Origin: an uncultured Bacilli bacterium
GTDB taxonomy: Bacteria; Bacillota_I; Bacilli_A; RF39; UBA660
Direction of reading: 5' to 3'
Assembly (NCBI GenBank): GCA_934148875.1
Contig: CAKPDJ010000016.1
Span: forward strand, 1-27,502
DNA: 27,502 nucleotides
In this document: positions 7,549-14,390 of the stretch, in pieces
How the letters are laid out: the number at the start of each line of letters is the position of its first letter
How positions within the stretch are numbered: the first letter of the stretch is position 1
The notes under the pieces: generated by a model
The model's input: the letters and a program-made list of their open reading frames with translations, nothing else
The model's database searches: none
Told to the model about the DNA's origin: nothing
Translations under genes and position numbers: made by a program

Positions 7549-9522
7549 ATGAGTACAGGTATATTTTTCTTAATTCAATCAACATTTTATATAGTATTAT
7601 TAGCAATTATTTTCTTTCTTAAAAAAAATTTAGAGAGTGAAGAAAATAAAATGTACAAAGCACTCATTATTACCACGCTGATTGAGACTGTTATAGAAAT
7701 ATTATTAGATATTTTAGGACCATTATATTTTAAAATACCATATATAAGTTATCCCCTCGCAAAGATATATTGTGTGTTAATCATACTATGGAATTGCCTA
7801 TTGTGTGAATATGTAGTAATTATATCAATAAAGATAAAAAATAAAAAAGAATTATTAGGAATATCAAAAATAATTTTTCTTTCCTGCATAATTTTTGGAC
7901 TATTAACCATTATCTTACCAATTGAGTTTCATTATGATCAATCAATAGCTTACACATATGGAATGAGTGTAAATATATGTTACATTTCTTCGATACTATA
8001 TGCTAGCATTGGAACGATATGTATGGTATGGAATTATAAGAATATTAGAGATAAGAGATTTATACCAACAATATTATTGATTACTTTAGGATCATCTTGT
8101 GCCATAATTCAATATTATAATCCCGGTTTATTATTAGCAACGGCAGGTCATGCTTTTATAACCTTTTTAATGTACTTTACCATTGAAAATCCAGATATCA
8201 AAATGCTTAATGAAATGACTTTAGCTAGAAATCAAGCAGAGCGTGCAAATAGAGCTAAGAGTGACTTTTTAAGTAGTATGTCACATGAAATAAGAACACC
8301 ATTAAATGCTATAGTAGGCTTATCAGAAGATATAGCTACTTATGAAGGACAAGTACCAAAAGAAGTAGTAGAAGATACAGAAGATATAAGAAATGCTAGT
8401 CAAACATTACTTGAAATTGTAGGAAATATTCTAGACATCAATAAAATAGAATCAAATAAGATGGAAATAATAGAAACAAATTATAACTTCAAAGAGGAAA
8501 TTACTAAAATGTGTAGAGTAACATCCACTCGTATTGGTGATAAAAATATTAATTTTCACTTAAATATTGCTGAGGATATACCGTATGAGTTTATTGGTGA
8601 TAAAGGTAAAGTAAAAGAAGTAATTAATAATATATTTACTAATGCTATTAAGTATACTGAACAGGGAGAAATTAACTTAAGTATCAGGTGTGTAAACGAT
8701 TTTGATAAAAATATTTCTAATCTAATAATAACTTGTCAAGATACAGGTCGAGGAATCAAAAAAGAAAACATAGAAAGATTATTTACTAAATTTGATAGAT
8801 TAGATGTTGAAAAAAACACCACTACTGAGGGAACTGGCTTAGGTCTAGCAATCACCAAGTCCTTAGTTAGCATGATGGGCGGTAAAATAAATGTTCAGTC
8901 ACAGTTTGGTAAAGGTTCAATATTTATGGTTCAAATTCCACAGAAAATAAGCAAAATAGCTCCACCAGCGACCGAACAAGAACTACTATCTACAGCAGAA
9001 AGATTATATATGACTAAACCTAAAATGGAAGAAGTAACAGATACAAATAAATCATATGCTGATAAAAAAATACTAATAGTAGATGATAATAAATTGAATA
9101 TAAAGGTTGCTCGTCGTGCCATTCAAGATTTTAATTTTATAATAGATGAAGCATATAACGGATTAGAATGTATAGAAAAAATTAACGCTGGAAACACATA
9201 CGATTTAATCTTAATGGATATAATGATGCCAGAAATGAGTGGTTCTACTGCATTAGCTAAATTAAAAGAAAATCCTAATTTCAGTACACCAGTTATAGCG
9301 CTAACAGCTGATGCAGTAACAGGTGCCAAAGAAAAATATATTAGCGAAGGTTTTGTTGATTATATTGCTAAGCCATTTTCTAAAGATCAAATAAAAGAAA
9401 AACTTGATATCATTTTTAATGAAAAAGATATAGTATCTAGTCCAAATTTTGACCAAGACTTTCCAAAAGAAATTTATGATATGAGTAAACCATTAAATGA
9501 AATAAATATAAATAATAATTAA
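7549..9522 (+). CDS. Polytopic hybrid histidine kinase with C-terminal receiver domain
   Basis: Membrane sensor kinase of 657 residues. About seven hydrophobic segments (residues 1-212) form the sensor region, with no recognisable PAS, HAMP or Cache domain. A short helix (LARNQAERANRAKSDF) leads into HisKA with SHEIRTPLN and phospho-acceptor H246. The ATPase domain has the N box around N365, G1 box DTGRG at 398 and G2 box GTGLGLA at 428. The receiver domain (about 505-625) has VDDN, phospho-acceptor D557 in MDIMMPEMSG, a T/S switch in ALTAD, and the conserved lysine in AKPFS. No output domain follows, so phosphotransfer to another protein, or a purely regulatory receiver, is inferred. GGAGGT (7537-7542) supports ATG 7549. 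It is co-transcribed with the upstream ligase. Confidence 0.9.
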   Translation: MSTGIFFLIQSTFYIVLLAIIFFLKKNLESEENKMYKALIITTLIETVIEILLDILGPLYFKIPYISYPLAKIYCVLIILWNCLLCEYVVIISIKIKNKKELLGISKIIFLSCIIFGLLTIILPIEFHYDQSIAYTYGMSVNICYISSILYASIGTICMVWNYKNIRDKRFIPTILLITLGSSCAIIQYYNPGLLLATAGHAFITFLMYFTIENPDIKMLNEMTLARNQAERANRAKSDFLSSMSHEIRTPLNAIVGLSEDIATYEGQVPKEVVEDTEDIRNASQTLLEIVGNILDINKIESNKMEIIETNYNFKEEITKMCRVTSTRIGDKNINFHLNIAEDIPYEFIGDKGKVKEVINNIFTNAIKYTEQGEINLSIRCVNDFDKNISNLIITCQDTGRGIKKENIERLFTKFDRLDVEKNTTTEGTGLGLAITKSLVSMMGGKINVQSQFGKGSIFMVQIPQKISKIAPPATEQELLSTAERLYMTKPKMEEVTDTNKSYADKKILIVDDNKLNIKVARRAIQDFNFIIDEAYNGLECIEKINAGNTYDLILMDIMMPEMSGSTALAKLKENPNFSTPVIALTADAVTGAKEKYISEGFVDYIAKPFSKDQIKEKLDIIFNEKDIVSSPNFDQDFPKEIYDMSKPLNEININNN

Positions 9523-9548
9523 CTTGTTAGTTATCTAACAAGTTTTTT
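9521..9548 (+). terminator. Intrinsic terminator of the ligase-kinase operon
   Basis: AACTTGTTAG (9521-9530) and CTAACAAGTT (9535-9544) form a perfect 10-bp stem with loop TTAT, followed by TTTT. The kinase stop codon TAA (9520-9522) overlaps the base of the stem. Confidence 0.92.
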
Positions 9549-9560
9549 CAAACATTTAAA

Positions 9561-9589
9561 TTGAAAAAAGCTACTTAACATGGTATCAT
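9561..9589 (+). promoter_or_regulatory. Promoter of the ireB-ruvX-yrzB-mltG-trmR operon
   Basis: TTGAAA (9561-9566) and TATCAT (9584-9589) are 17 bases apart, with TG in the extended -10 position. Transcription would start near 9596, almost at the ribosome-binding site of ireB. Confidence 0.7.
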
Positions 9590-9608
9590 ATTAATATGAG
9601 GTGATAAT

Positions 9609-9854
9609 ATGAATTCAAACACTACTCTATACTCAGTTGAAGAATTTAATGATGCATCTGTAGAAATTATATTAAGAGAGGTTTTTCTTGCTTTGAAAGA
9701 AAAAGGCTATGACCCAGTTAATCAATTGATTGGTTATTTGATGTCAGGAGATCCTGGTTATATTTCATCTTATAAAAATGCTAGAAATAAAATAACTAGT
9801 ATTGATCGTAGTAAGGTTCTTGATTTTTTACTTCGCAAGTCTTTAGGTGTATAA
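9609..9854 (+). CDS. ireB: IreB family regulatory phosphoprotein (UPF0297/YrzL)
   Basis: Small cytosolic protein of 81 residues, the usual length. In Enterococcus faecalis, IreB is phosphorylated on N-terminal threonines by the PASTA kinase IreK and tunes cephalosporin tolerance. Here T5 and T6 are the candidate sites. Family features visible include ALKEKGYDPVNQLIGYLMSGDPGYI and the C-terminal DFLLRKSLG. GAGGTGA (9598-9604) supports ATG 9609. It is the first gene of the conserved Firmicutes order ireB-ruvX-yrzB; the alaS gene that often precedes it is not here. No PASTA kinase is in the window. Confidence 0.95.
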   Translation: MNSNTTLYSVEEFNDASVEIILREVFLALKEKGYDPVNQLIGYLMSGDPGYISSYKNARNKITSIDRSKVLDFLLRKSLGV

Positions 9855-9855
9855 T

Positions 9856-10272
9856 ATGAGATATTTAGGACTTGATTTAGGTACAAAAACATTAGGATTA
9901 GCTTTATCAGACCAATTAGGAATGATAGCTACAAGTTACAAAATATTAAGACATAATGAAGACTATGATAGTTTAATTCCAATGCTTAAAGAAGAAATAG
10001 AAAAAAATGATGTAACAGCTTTAGTATTAGGATTACCTAAAAATATGAATAATTCAATTGGTGAGAGGGGAGAAATAGCTTTAAATTTTAAGGAAAAGTT
10101 AGAAAATGCCTTTAACTTACCAGTTTATATGCAAGATGAAAGACTTACGACTAGGCAAGCAGAAAGCCTACTTATATCAAACGATACCAGTAGAAAAAAA
10201 AGAAAAAAAGTAATAGATAGTCTAGCAGCAACGATAATACTTCAAAGTTACTTAGATAGAAGGGAAAAATAA
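9856..10272 (+). CDS. ruvX: RuvX/YqgF RNase H-fold nuclease (pre-16S rRNA processing)
   Basis: Putative nuclease of the YqgF family, linked to maturation of the 5' end of 16S rRNA and historically called Holliday junction resolvase RuvX. It has 138 residues, the normal length. Motifs: GLDLGTKTLGLALSD near the N-terminus (first acidic residue), LGLPKNMN, GERG, DERLTTRQAE, and DSLAATIILQ at the end (last acidic residue). An in-frame GTG at 9847 exists, but AGGTG (9845-9849) is properly spaced for ATG 9856, one base after the ireB stop. Tight coupling with ireB. Confidence 0.95.
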   Translation: MRYLGLDLGTKTLGLALSDQLGMIATSYKILRHNEDYDSLIPMLKEEIEKNDVTALVLGLPKNMNNSIGERGEIALNFKEKLENAFNLPVYMQDERLTTRQAESLLISNDTSRKKRKKVIDSLAATIILQSYLDRREK

Positions 10273-10273
10273 T

Positions 10274-10609
10274 ATGAAAGAAAATACTTTTAAAATGGTT
10301 ACTCAAGATGGACAAGAAGTTACTTGTAATGTCTTATTTACTTTTGATAGTGAAGAAACAAAAAAAAGCTATATAGCTTATACTGATAATACTTATGAAG
10401 AAGATGGTAATATTAAAGCATATGCTGCTGTATATCATCCTGAAGATTTAAATAAAGGTTTTGAACCAATTGAAACAGAAAAAGAATGGAAAGTAGTAGA
10501 AACAATTCTTCAAACAATTCAGGAAGAGGTTCGTAATAAGATGAATCAAACTAGTAGTACTGAAAATAGTGATAATAATGATAATAATGAAGGAACAAGT
10601 AACGAGTAG
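10274..10609 (+). CDS. yrzB: DUF1292 family protein (YrzB-like)
   Basis: Small acidic protein of 111 residues and unknown function. It has the DUF1292 pattern: VTQDGQEVTCNVLFTFD, a YIAYTDNTY strand, AAVYHPED, and EEWK-like EKEWKVVETIL. After residue 90 there is a Ser/Asn/Asp-rich tail (SSTENSDNNDNNEG). It lies one base after ruvX in the ireB-ruvX-yrzB order found across Firmicutes, which supports the call. The last codons and the stop form the 5' arm and loop of a strong hairpin (10596-10620). Confidence 0.9.
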   Translation: MKENTFKMVTQDGQEVTCNVLFTFDSEETKKSYIAYTDNTYEEDGNIKAYAAVYHPEDLNKGFEPIETEKEWKVVETILQTIQEEVRNKMNQTSSTENSDNNDNNEGTSNE

Positions 10610-10620
10610 CTCGTTGCTTG
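10596..10620 (+). promoter_or_regulatory. Hairpin over the yrzB stop codon, between yrzB and mltG (attenuator-like)
   Basis: CAAGTAACGAG (10596-10606) and CTCGTTGCTTG (10610-10620) form an 11-bp stem with one G-U pair, and the stop codon TAG is the whole loop. It is followed only by CTTTTAAA, a weak U-tract. It may terminate part of the transcripts or stabilise the upstream message. A ribosome finishing yrzB would have to melt it. Confidence 0.6.
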
Positions 10621-10632
10621 CTTTTAAATATT

Positions 10633-11712
10633 GTGAAAACATTTCGTAATATTGCTCTAGGAATTTTAATTAGTACTACTATTATAATTATAGGTTGTTG
10701 CCTTTTTTATAATTATCAGTTATCACCTGTTAGTAATTCTACTGAACTTATTGAAATAGAGATTCCTAATAAAACTAGTGTTAAAGGAATTGCTACTATT
10801 TTAAAAGAAAAAAAACTAATTCGTGATGAAAGAATGTTTTTGATTTATGTAAAACTAATGAAAGTAAATAATATGAAAGCTGGTTACTATGACTTTACAC
10901 CAGATATGGGTGTAAAAAAAATAGTAGAGGCTCTTCAAAATGGTTCTAAAAAAAATCCAAATGAAATAGAAATAACCTTCAAAGAAGGTATCACTATGCG
11001 TGATATAGCTAAAGTAATATCAGCAAATACTAATAATACTTACGATGAAGTTATAGAAAAATCAAATGATACTGTATATATTGATTCATTAATAAAAAAA
11101 TATTGGTTTATTACAGAAGATATTAAGAATGATAGTATTTATTATAAATTAGAAGGATATTTATTCCCAGATACCTATCGCTTTAATAATAAAGATGTTA
11201 CTGTAGAAGAAATATTTAATAAAATGATTAGTGAAATGTCTACTGTTTTAGAACCATATAAAAATGATATTGAAAAAAGTAATTTATCTATTCATGAAAT
11301 TCTAACTTTAGCTAGCATGGTAGAAAAAGAAGCAGCTACTGAATCAGTAAGAGGACAAGTAGCTAGTGTATTTATGAACCGTATAAAAATAGGTATGAGT
11401 TTGGGTAGTGATGTTACTACACGTTATGCCTTCAAGGTAGATAATCCTAAACAAGTGTTAACTAAAGTTCAATATAATACTAGAAATCCATATAATACTA
11501 GAGTAACAGATGGAAGTATGAATGGTAAATTACCTGTTGGACCTATCTGTACCTTATCTAAGTCAAGTATTAAAGCTAGTATTTATCCAAGCAATACTGA
11601 TTATTTGTATTTTATTGCTAACATCAAAACACTTGAAACATTCTTCTACACTAATTCAAGTGGTTTTGAACAAAAGAAAAATGAGCTTCAAAGTGTAAAC
11701 GGAGGATTTTAA
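10633..11712 (+). CDS. mltG: Endolytic peptidoglycan transglycosylase MltG (YceG-like)
   Basis: Membrane-anchored lytic transglycosylase that cuts nascent glycan strands and sets their length. From GTG 10633 it has 359 residues: a short cytosolic start, one membrane segment (about 5-26), a LysM-like subdomain, then the catalytic domain. The signature LASMVEKEA places catalytic glutamate E231. Also visible are GSDVTTRYA (normally SDPTVxYA) and NPYNTR, with LPVGPICTLSKSSI near the C-terminus. The start is uncertain: TTG 10618 is also in frame, and neither has an obvious Shine-Dalgarno. GTG gives MKTFRNIALGIL, typical of the family. It matches B. subtilis yrrL in position. Confidence 0.93.
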   Translation: MKTFRNIALGILISTTIIIIGCCLFYNYQLSPVSNSTELIEIEIPNKTSVKGIATILKEKKLIRDERMFLIYVKLMKVNNMKAGYYDFTPDMGVKKIVEALQNGSKKNPNEIEITFKEGITMRDIAKVISANTNNTYDEVIEKSNDTVYIDSLIKKYWFITEDIKNDSIYYKLEGYLFPDTYRFNNKDVTVEEIFNKMISEMSTVLEPYKNDIEKSNLSIHEILTLASMVEKEAATESVRGQVASVFMNRIKIGMSLGSDVTTRYAFKVDNPKQVLTKVQYNTRNPYNTRVTDGSMNGKLPVGPICTLSKSSIKASIYPSNTDYLYFIANIKTLETFFYTNSSGFEQKKNELQSVNGGF

Positions 11713-11713
11713 A

Positions 11714-12310
11714 ATGAATACAACAGTTTATTCTGATATTAGAGAAATAAAAAAATATGCTCTTGATAATAAAGTACCAATTATGGTGGATGAAGGAATT
11801 GATTTTTTAACCACTTTTATTATCAAGCATCAAATAAATAGTGTATTGGAAATAGGAACAGCTATAGGATATTCTGCTATAATGATGGCACTTGCTAATC
11901 CTAATTTAAAGATAACTACTATTGAAAGAGATAGAGATCGTTATTTAGAAGCAGTTAAGAATATTAAAAAATTCGAATTAGAAGATAGAATTACATTAGT
12001 ATTTAATGATGCCCTAGAGGTTAATATTGAAGGCACATTTGATTTAGTTTTCATTGATGCAGCTAAGGGACAAAATATTAGATTTTTTGAGAAGTATGAA
12101 GTAAATCTAAAACCTCATGGTTATATTATAACCGACAATATGAATTTTCACGGTTTAGTGGATAAAGTTGATGCTGAGATTGAAAGTAGAAATCTACGTG
12201 GTCTTGTTCGTAAAATTCGTGATTATCGTACTTTCCTTATAAACAATTCTAATTATAATGTTGAACTATTAGATATCGGTGACGGTATAGCTATTGCTGA
12301 AAAGAAATAA
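11714..12310 (+). CDS. trmR: tRNA 5-hydroxyuridine methyltransferase TrmR (YrrM-like)
   Basis: Class I SAM-dependent O-methyltransferase of the COMT-like family (COG4122), 198 residues. B. subtilis YrrM (TrmR) methylates 5-hydroxyuridine at tRNA position 34 to give 5-methoxyuridine; I assign the same role from gene order and motifs. Visible: motif I VLEIGTAIGYSA, acidic TIERDRDR (ribose contact), DLVFIDAAKGQ and TDNMNFHG, with likely metal ligands in the last two. GGAGGA (11701-11706) supports ATG 11714, one base after the mltG stop. The next two structural genes of the pathway, trhP1 and trhP2, follow downstream with separate promoters. Confidence 0.88.
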   Translation: MNTTVYSDIREIKKYALDNKVPIMVDEGIDFLTTFIIKHQINSVLEIGTAIGYSAIMMALANPNLKITTIERDRDRYLEAVKNIKKFELEDRITLVFNDALEVNIEGTFDLVFIDAAKGQNIRFFEKYEVNLKPHGYIITDNMNFHGLVDKVDAEIESRNLRGLVRKIRDYRTFLINNSNYNVELLDIGDGIAIAEKK

Positions 12311-12328
12311 TAAAATTAGTATAAAAAT

Positions 12329-12360
12329 AAACACGCTTATGTTATAATAAGGGTGTTTTT
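12329..12360 (+). terminator. Terminator-like hairpin overlapping the trhP1 promoter
   Basis: AAACAC (12329-12334) pairs with GTGTTT (12353-12358). After a G-G mismatch, CTTAT (12336-12340) pairs with ATAAG (12347-12351) around a 6-base loop. Five T (12356-12360) form the end of the stem and the tract. This would end the ireB-trmR operon, yet the loop and 3' arm contain the -10 of the next gene. Confidence 0.5.
12340..12348 (+). promoter_or_regulatory. Extended -10 promoter of trhP1
   Basis: TGT followed by TATAAT (12343-12348) is a consensus extended -10 with no clear -35. The block 12336-12374 is nearly identical to the leader of trhP2 (14348-14386), including the Shine-Dalgarno GGTGATA. 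Confidence 0.7.
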
Positions 12361-12376
12361 AAGTAGAGGTGATACC

Positions 12377-13255
12377 ATGGAGTTAGTAGTAATTCCTAAT
12401 AGTATAAATGAACTTTCTTTTTACAAGGAAATAGGTAGTAATTTTTTTATTTTAGGACTAGAAGATTACTGTATTAATTATCCTAGTGCAAGTTTGGAAG
12501 AAATAAAAAAATTAAGTAGTAAATATAAAATGTTCATAAGTATTAATAAAAATATTTTTAATAATGAATTAGCTGACTTAAAAGAAAAGTTGATAGAATT
12601 ATCTCATCTACCTATTATGGGTATACTCTTTTATGATTTAGGAGTTTTAAATATTGTAAGAGAAAATAATATCCAGATCGATTTAGTATGGCATCAAACT
12701 CATATGGTAACTAATTATAATACTTGTAATTTTTACTATGAAAAAGGTGTTAAATATGGCTTTTTAGCAAATGAAATAACACTAGATGAGATATTAGAAA
12801 TAAAAAAACGTACAAATATGAAACTAATGGTAGAGTGTTTTGGTTATCCTATTATGTCACATTCTAGAAGGAATCTCCTTACTAATTATTTCAAAGCACT
12901 CGGTAAAGAAAAAGAAGATAGAGTTTATCATTTAGAAAACATGAATGAAGATTATTTATTGAAAGAATCTAGAAATGGAGCTTCTATTTTATACGGAAAA
13001 CTGATAAATGGAGTTAGACCCCTATTTGATTTGGCAGAAAATAATATAGATTATATTGTTTTAGATATGCAAGAAGTTGATAGTAAAATTGGAAAAGAAG
13101 TACTAAGTAAATACCAATATATTGTTAAAAATTATTCTGCTATTACTATAGATGAAAGAGAAAAATTGATAGAAGATATGAATAATTTAATAGGTGACAG
13201 TACCAATTTCTTTTATAAGAAAACAATCTATAAAGTAAAGAAAGATAATAAGTAA
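12377..13255 (+). CDS. trhP1: U32-family tRNA hydroxylation protein TrhP1 (YrrN-like)
   Basis: U32 'peptidase'-family protein of 292 residues. In B. subtilis, YrrN and YrrO (TrhP1/TrhP2) are needed for prephenate-dependent formation of 5-hydroxyuridine at the tRNA wobble position, the substrate of TrmR. Fold features: IPNSINEL strand, VWHQTHMVTNYNT (where U32 proteins have the DxS/TxN region), and VECFGYPIMSHSRRNLLTNYF, which aligns with the U32 signature but lacks the cysteine set seen in the partner at 14391. GAGGTGA (12366-12372) selects ATG 12377 over the in-frame GTG at 12353. It has its own promoter and a strong terminator downstream. Peptidase activity is not implied. Confidence 0.85.
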   Translation: MELVVIPNSINELSFYKEIGSNFFILGLEDYCINYPSASLEEIKKLSSKYKMFISINKNIFNNELADLKEKLIELSHLPIMGILFYDLGVLNIVRENNIQIDLVWHQTHMVTNYNTCNFYYEKGVKYGFLANEITLDEILEIKKRTNMKLMVECFGYPIMSHSRRNLLTNYFKALGKEKEDRVYHLENMNEDYLLKESRNGASILYGKLINGVRPLFDLAENNIDYIVLDMQEVDSKIGKEVLSKYQYIVKNYSAITIDEREKLIEDMNNLIGDSTNFFYKKTIYKVKKDNK

Positions 13256-13302
13256 CAAAAATATTATTTATTATTAATTTGATAAATTTAGATTAAATTT
13301 GA

Positions 13303-13352
13303 GACTAAAAATTTAAAATTGCTTATGTTAATTTTAGATTTTAGTCTTTTTT
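13303..13352 (+). terminator. Intrinsic terminator of trhP1
   Basis: GACTAAAA (13303-13310) pairs with TTTTAGTC (13339-13346). After a small internal loop, TAAAATT pairs with AATTTTA around GCTTATGTT. Six T then C follow. It ends trhP1 transcription before the nuclease gene. Confidence 0.85.
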
Positions 13353-13378
13353 CTTAAGTAATACTTAAAATTGCTGAT

Positions 13379-13407
13379 TTGTTAATAATTTGTGTATATG
13401 TTATAGT
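13379..13407 (+). promoter_or_regulatory. Promoter of the YhcG-type nuclease gene
   Basis: TTGTTA (13379-13384) and TATAGT (13402-13407) are 17 bases apart, with TG in the extended -10 position. Transcription would begin near 13414, about 24 bases before ATG 13438. Confidence 0.6.
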
Positions 13408-13437
13408 CTTTATTATTTAAAGAGAGGAAGGCTATAT

Positions 13438-14322
13438 ATGAATTATTATAATGAGATAAAATATGAATTACTTAATAATGAGATAAACAAAAAAATAAAA
13501 GATTATTCTAAAAACAGAAGTTATTTACATACCTATTATAATGTTGGAAAAATATTATATGATGCTGGTAAGCATTATGGCGAGGGAATAATAAAGAATT
13601 ACTCGATTAAATTAACAAGGGAAATTGGTAAAAAATATAATTCAACAAATTTGAAAAGAATGAGACAATTTTATTTAATGATTGAAAAAGGTGCCCCTAT
13701 AGGGCACCAATTATCTTGGAGTCATTATAGAGAATTAATACCACTCAAAGATATTAATGCAATTAAATATTATATATATTTGTGTGAAAGGCTAAATTTA
13801 ACTAGAAATGAATTAGTGCTAAAAATAAGAAATAGAGAATATGAAAGATTGGATGAAGAAACTAAAAATAAAATAATTACTAAAAATGAGTATAGTATAG
13901 TTGATTTTGTTAAAAATCCAATATTGATTAGAAACAATTATAATTATGAAGAAATATCTGAAAAAGTCTTCCAAAAAATGATATTAGAAGATATTCCAAG
14001 TTTCTTAGAGGAATTAGGTGATGGTTTCACTTTTATAAAAAATGAGTATAAAATAAAAATAGGAGACAGATATAATTATATTGATTTGTTACTATATAAT
14101 ATTGAATTTAACTGCTATGTCGTTGTTGAGTTAAAAGTAACGGAATTAAAAAAAGAACACATAGGTCAAATAGAAATATATATGAACTATATAGATAACA
14201 ATTTAAAAAAAACTACACAGGATAAAACAATAGGAATAATTATTTGTAAACGTGATAATAAATATATAATTGAGTATGTAAGTGACAAAAGAATACTAAC
14301 TAGAGAATATGTGGTTATATAA
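13438..14322 (+). CDS. YhcG/DUF1016-type PD-(D/E)XK nuclease family protein
   Basis: Predicted nuclease of 294 residues, somewhat shorter than most YhcG proteins (about 340-370). The N-terminal DUF1016 helical part includes YYNVGKILYDAGKHYGEGII, LKRMRQFY and LSWSHYREL. The C-terminal nuclease core has D216 in YIDLLLYN, E231-L-K233 in VVELKV and GQIEIYMNYID, giving the D...ExK...Q pattern. In vivo function is unknown; the family is often found in accessory DNA and beside restriction or defence genes. ATG 13438 is chosen because GAGAGG lies just upstream; an in-frame GTG at 13390 lies before the -10. It interrupts the usual trhP1-trhP2 neighbourhood with its own promoter. A 7-bp G+C-rich inverted repeat lies inside it (13690-13708). 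Confidence 0.85.
   Translation: MNYYNEIKYELLNNEINKKIKDYSKNRSYLHTYYNVGKILYDAGKHYGEGIIKNYSIKLTREIGKKYNSTNLKRMRQFYLMIEKGAPIGHQLSWSHYRELIPLKDINAIKYYIYLCERLNLTRNELVLKIRNREYERLDEETKNKIITKNEYSIVDFVKNPILIRNNYNYEEISEKVFQKMILEDIPSFLEELGDGFTFIKNEYKIKIGDRYNYIDLLLYNIEFNCYVVVELKVTELKKEHIGQIEIYMNYIDNNLKKTTQDKTIGIIICKRDNKYIIEYVSDKRILTREYVVI
13690..13708 (+). repeat. G+C-rich inverted repeat inside the YhcG-type gene
   Basis: GGTGCCC (13690-13696) and GGGCACC (13702-13708) are perfect complements around CTATA. It encodes the stretch GAPIGHQ between FYLMIEK and LSWSHY. It stands out against very AT-rich surroundings. Confidence 0.6.
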
Positions 14323-14351
14323 ATAAAATTATATATAAAAAAGGATACTTA

Positions 14352-14360
14352 TGTTATAAT
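14352..14360 (+). promoter_or_regulatory. Extended -10 promoter of trhP2
   Basis: TGT followed by TATAAT (14355-14360) lies in a 39-base block that matches the trhP1 leader. This copy lacks the outer hairpin arm (GGAT in place of ACAC), so it looks like a promoter only. Confidence 0.7.
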
Positions 14361-14390
14361 AATGGTGTTTTATATGTGTGGTGATAGATA

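Noticed and set aside
13321..13330. GCTTATGTTA in the trhP1 terminator loop, also found in the trhP1 leader (12335) and nearly so at 14347
   Set aside because: The leader copies are explained by the duplicated promoter. The copy in the terminator loop is only ten bases of AT-rich sequence and has no further similarity.
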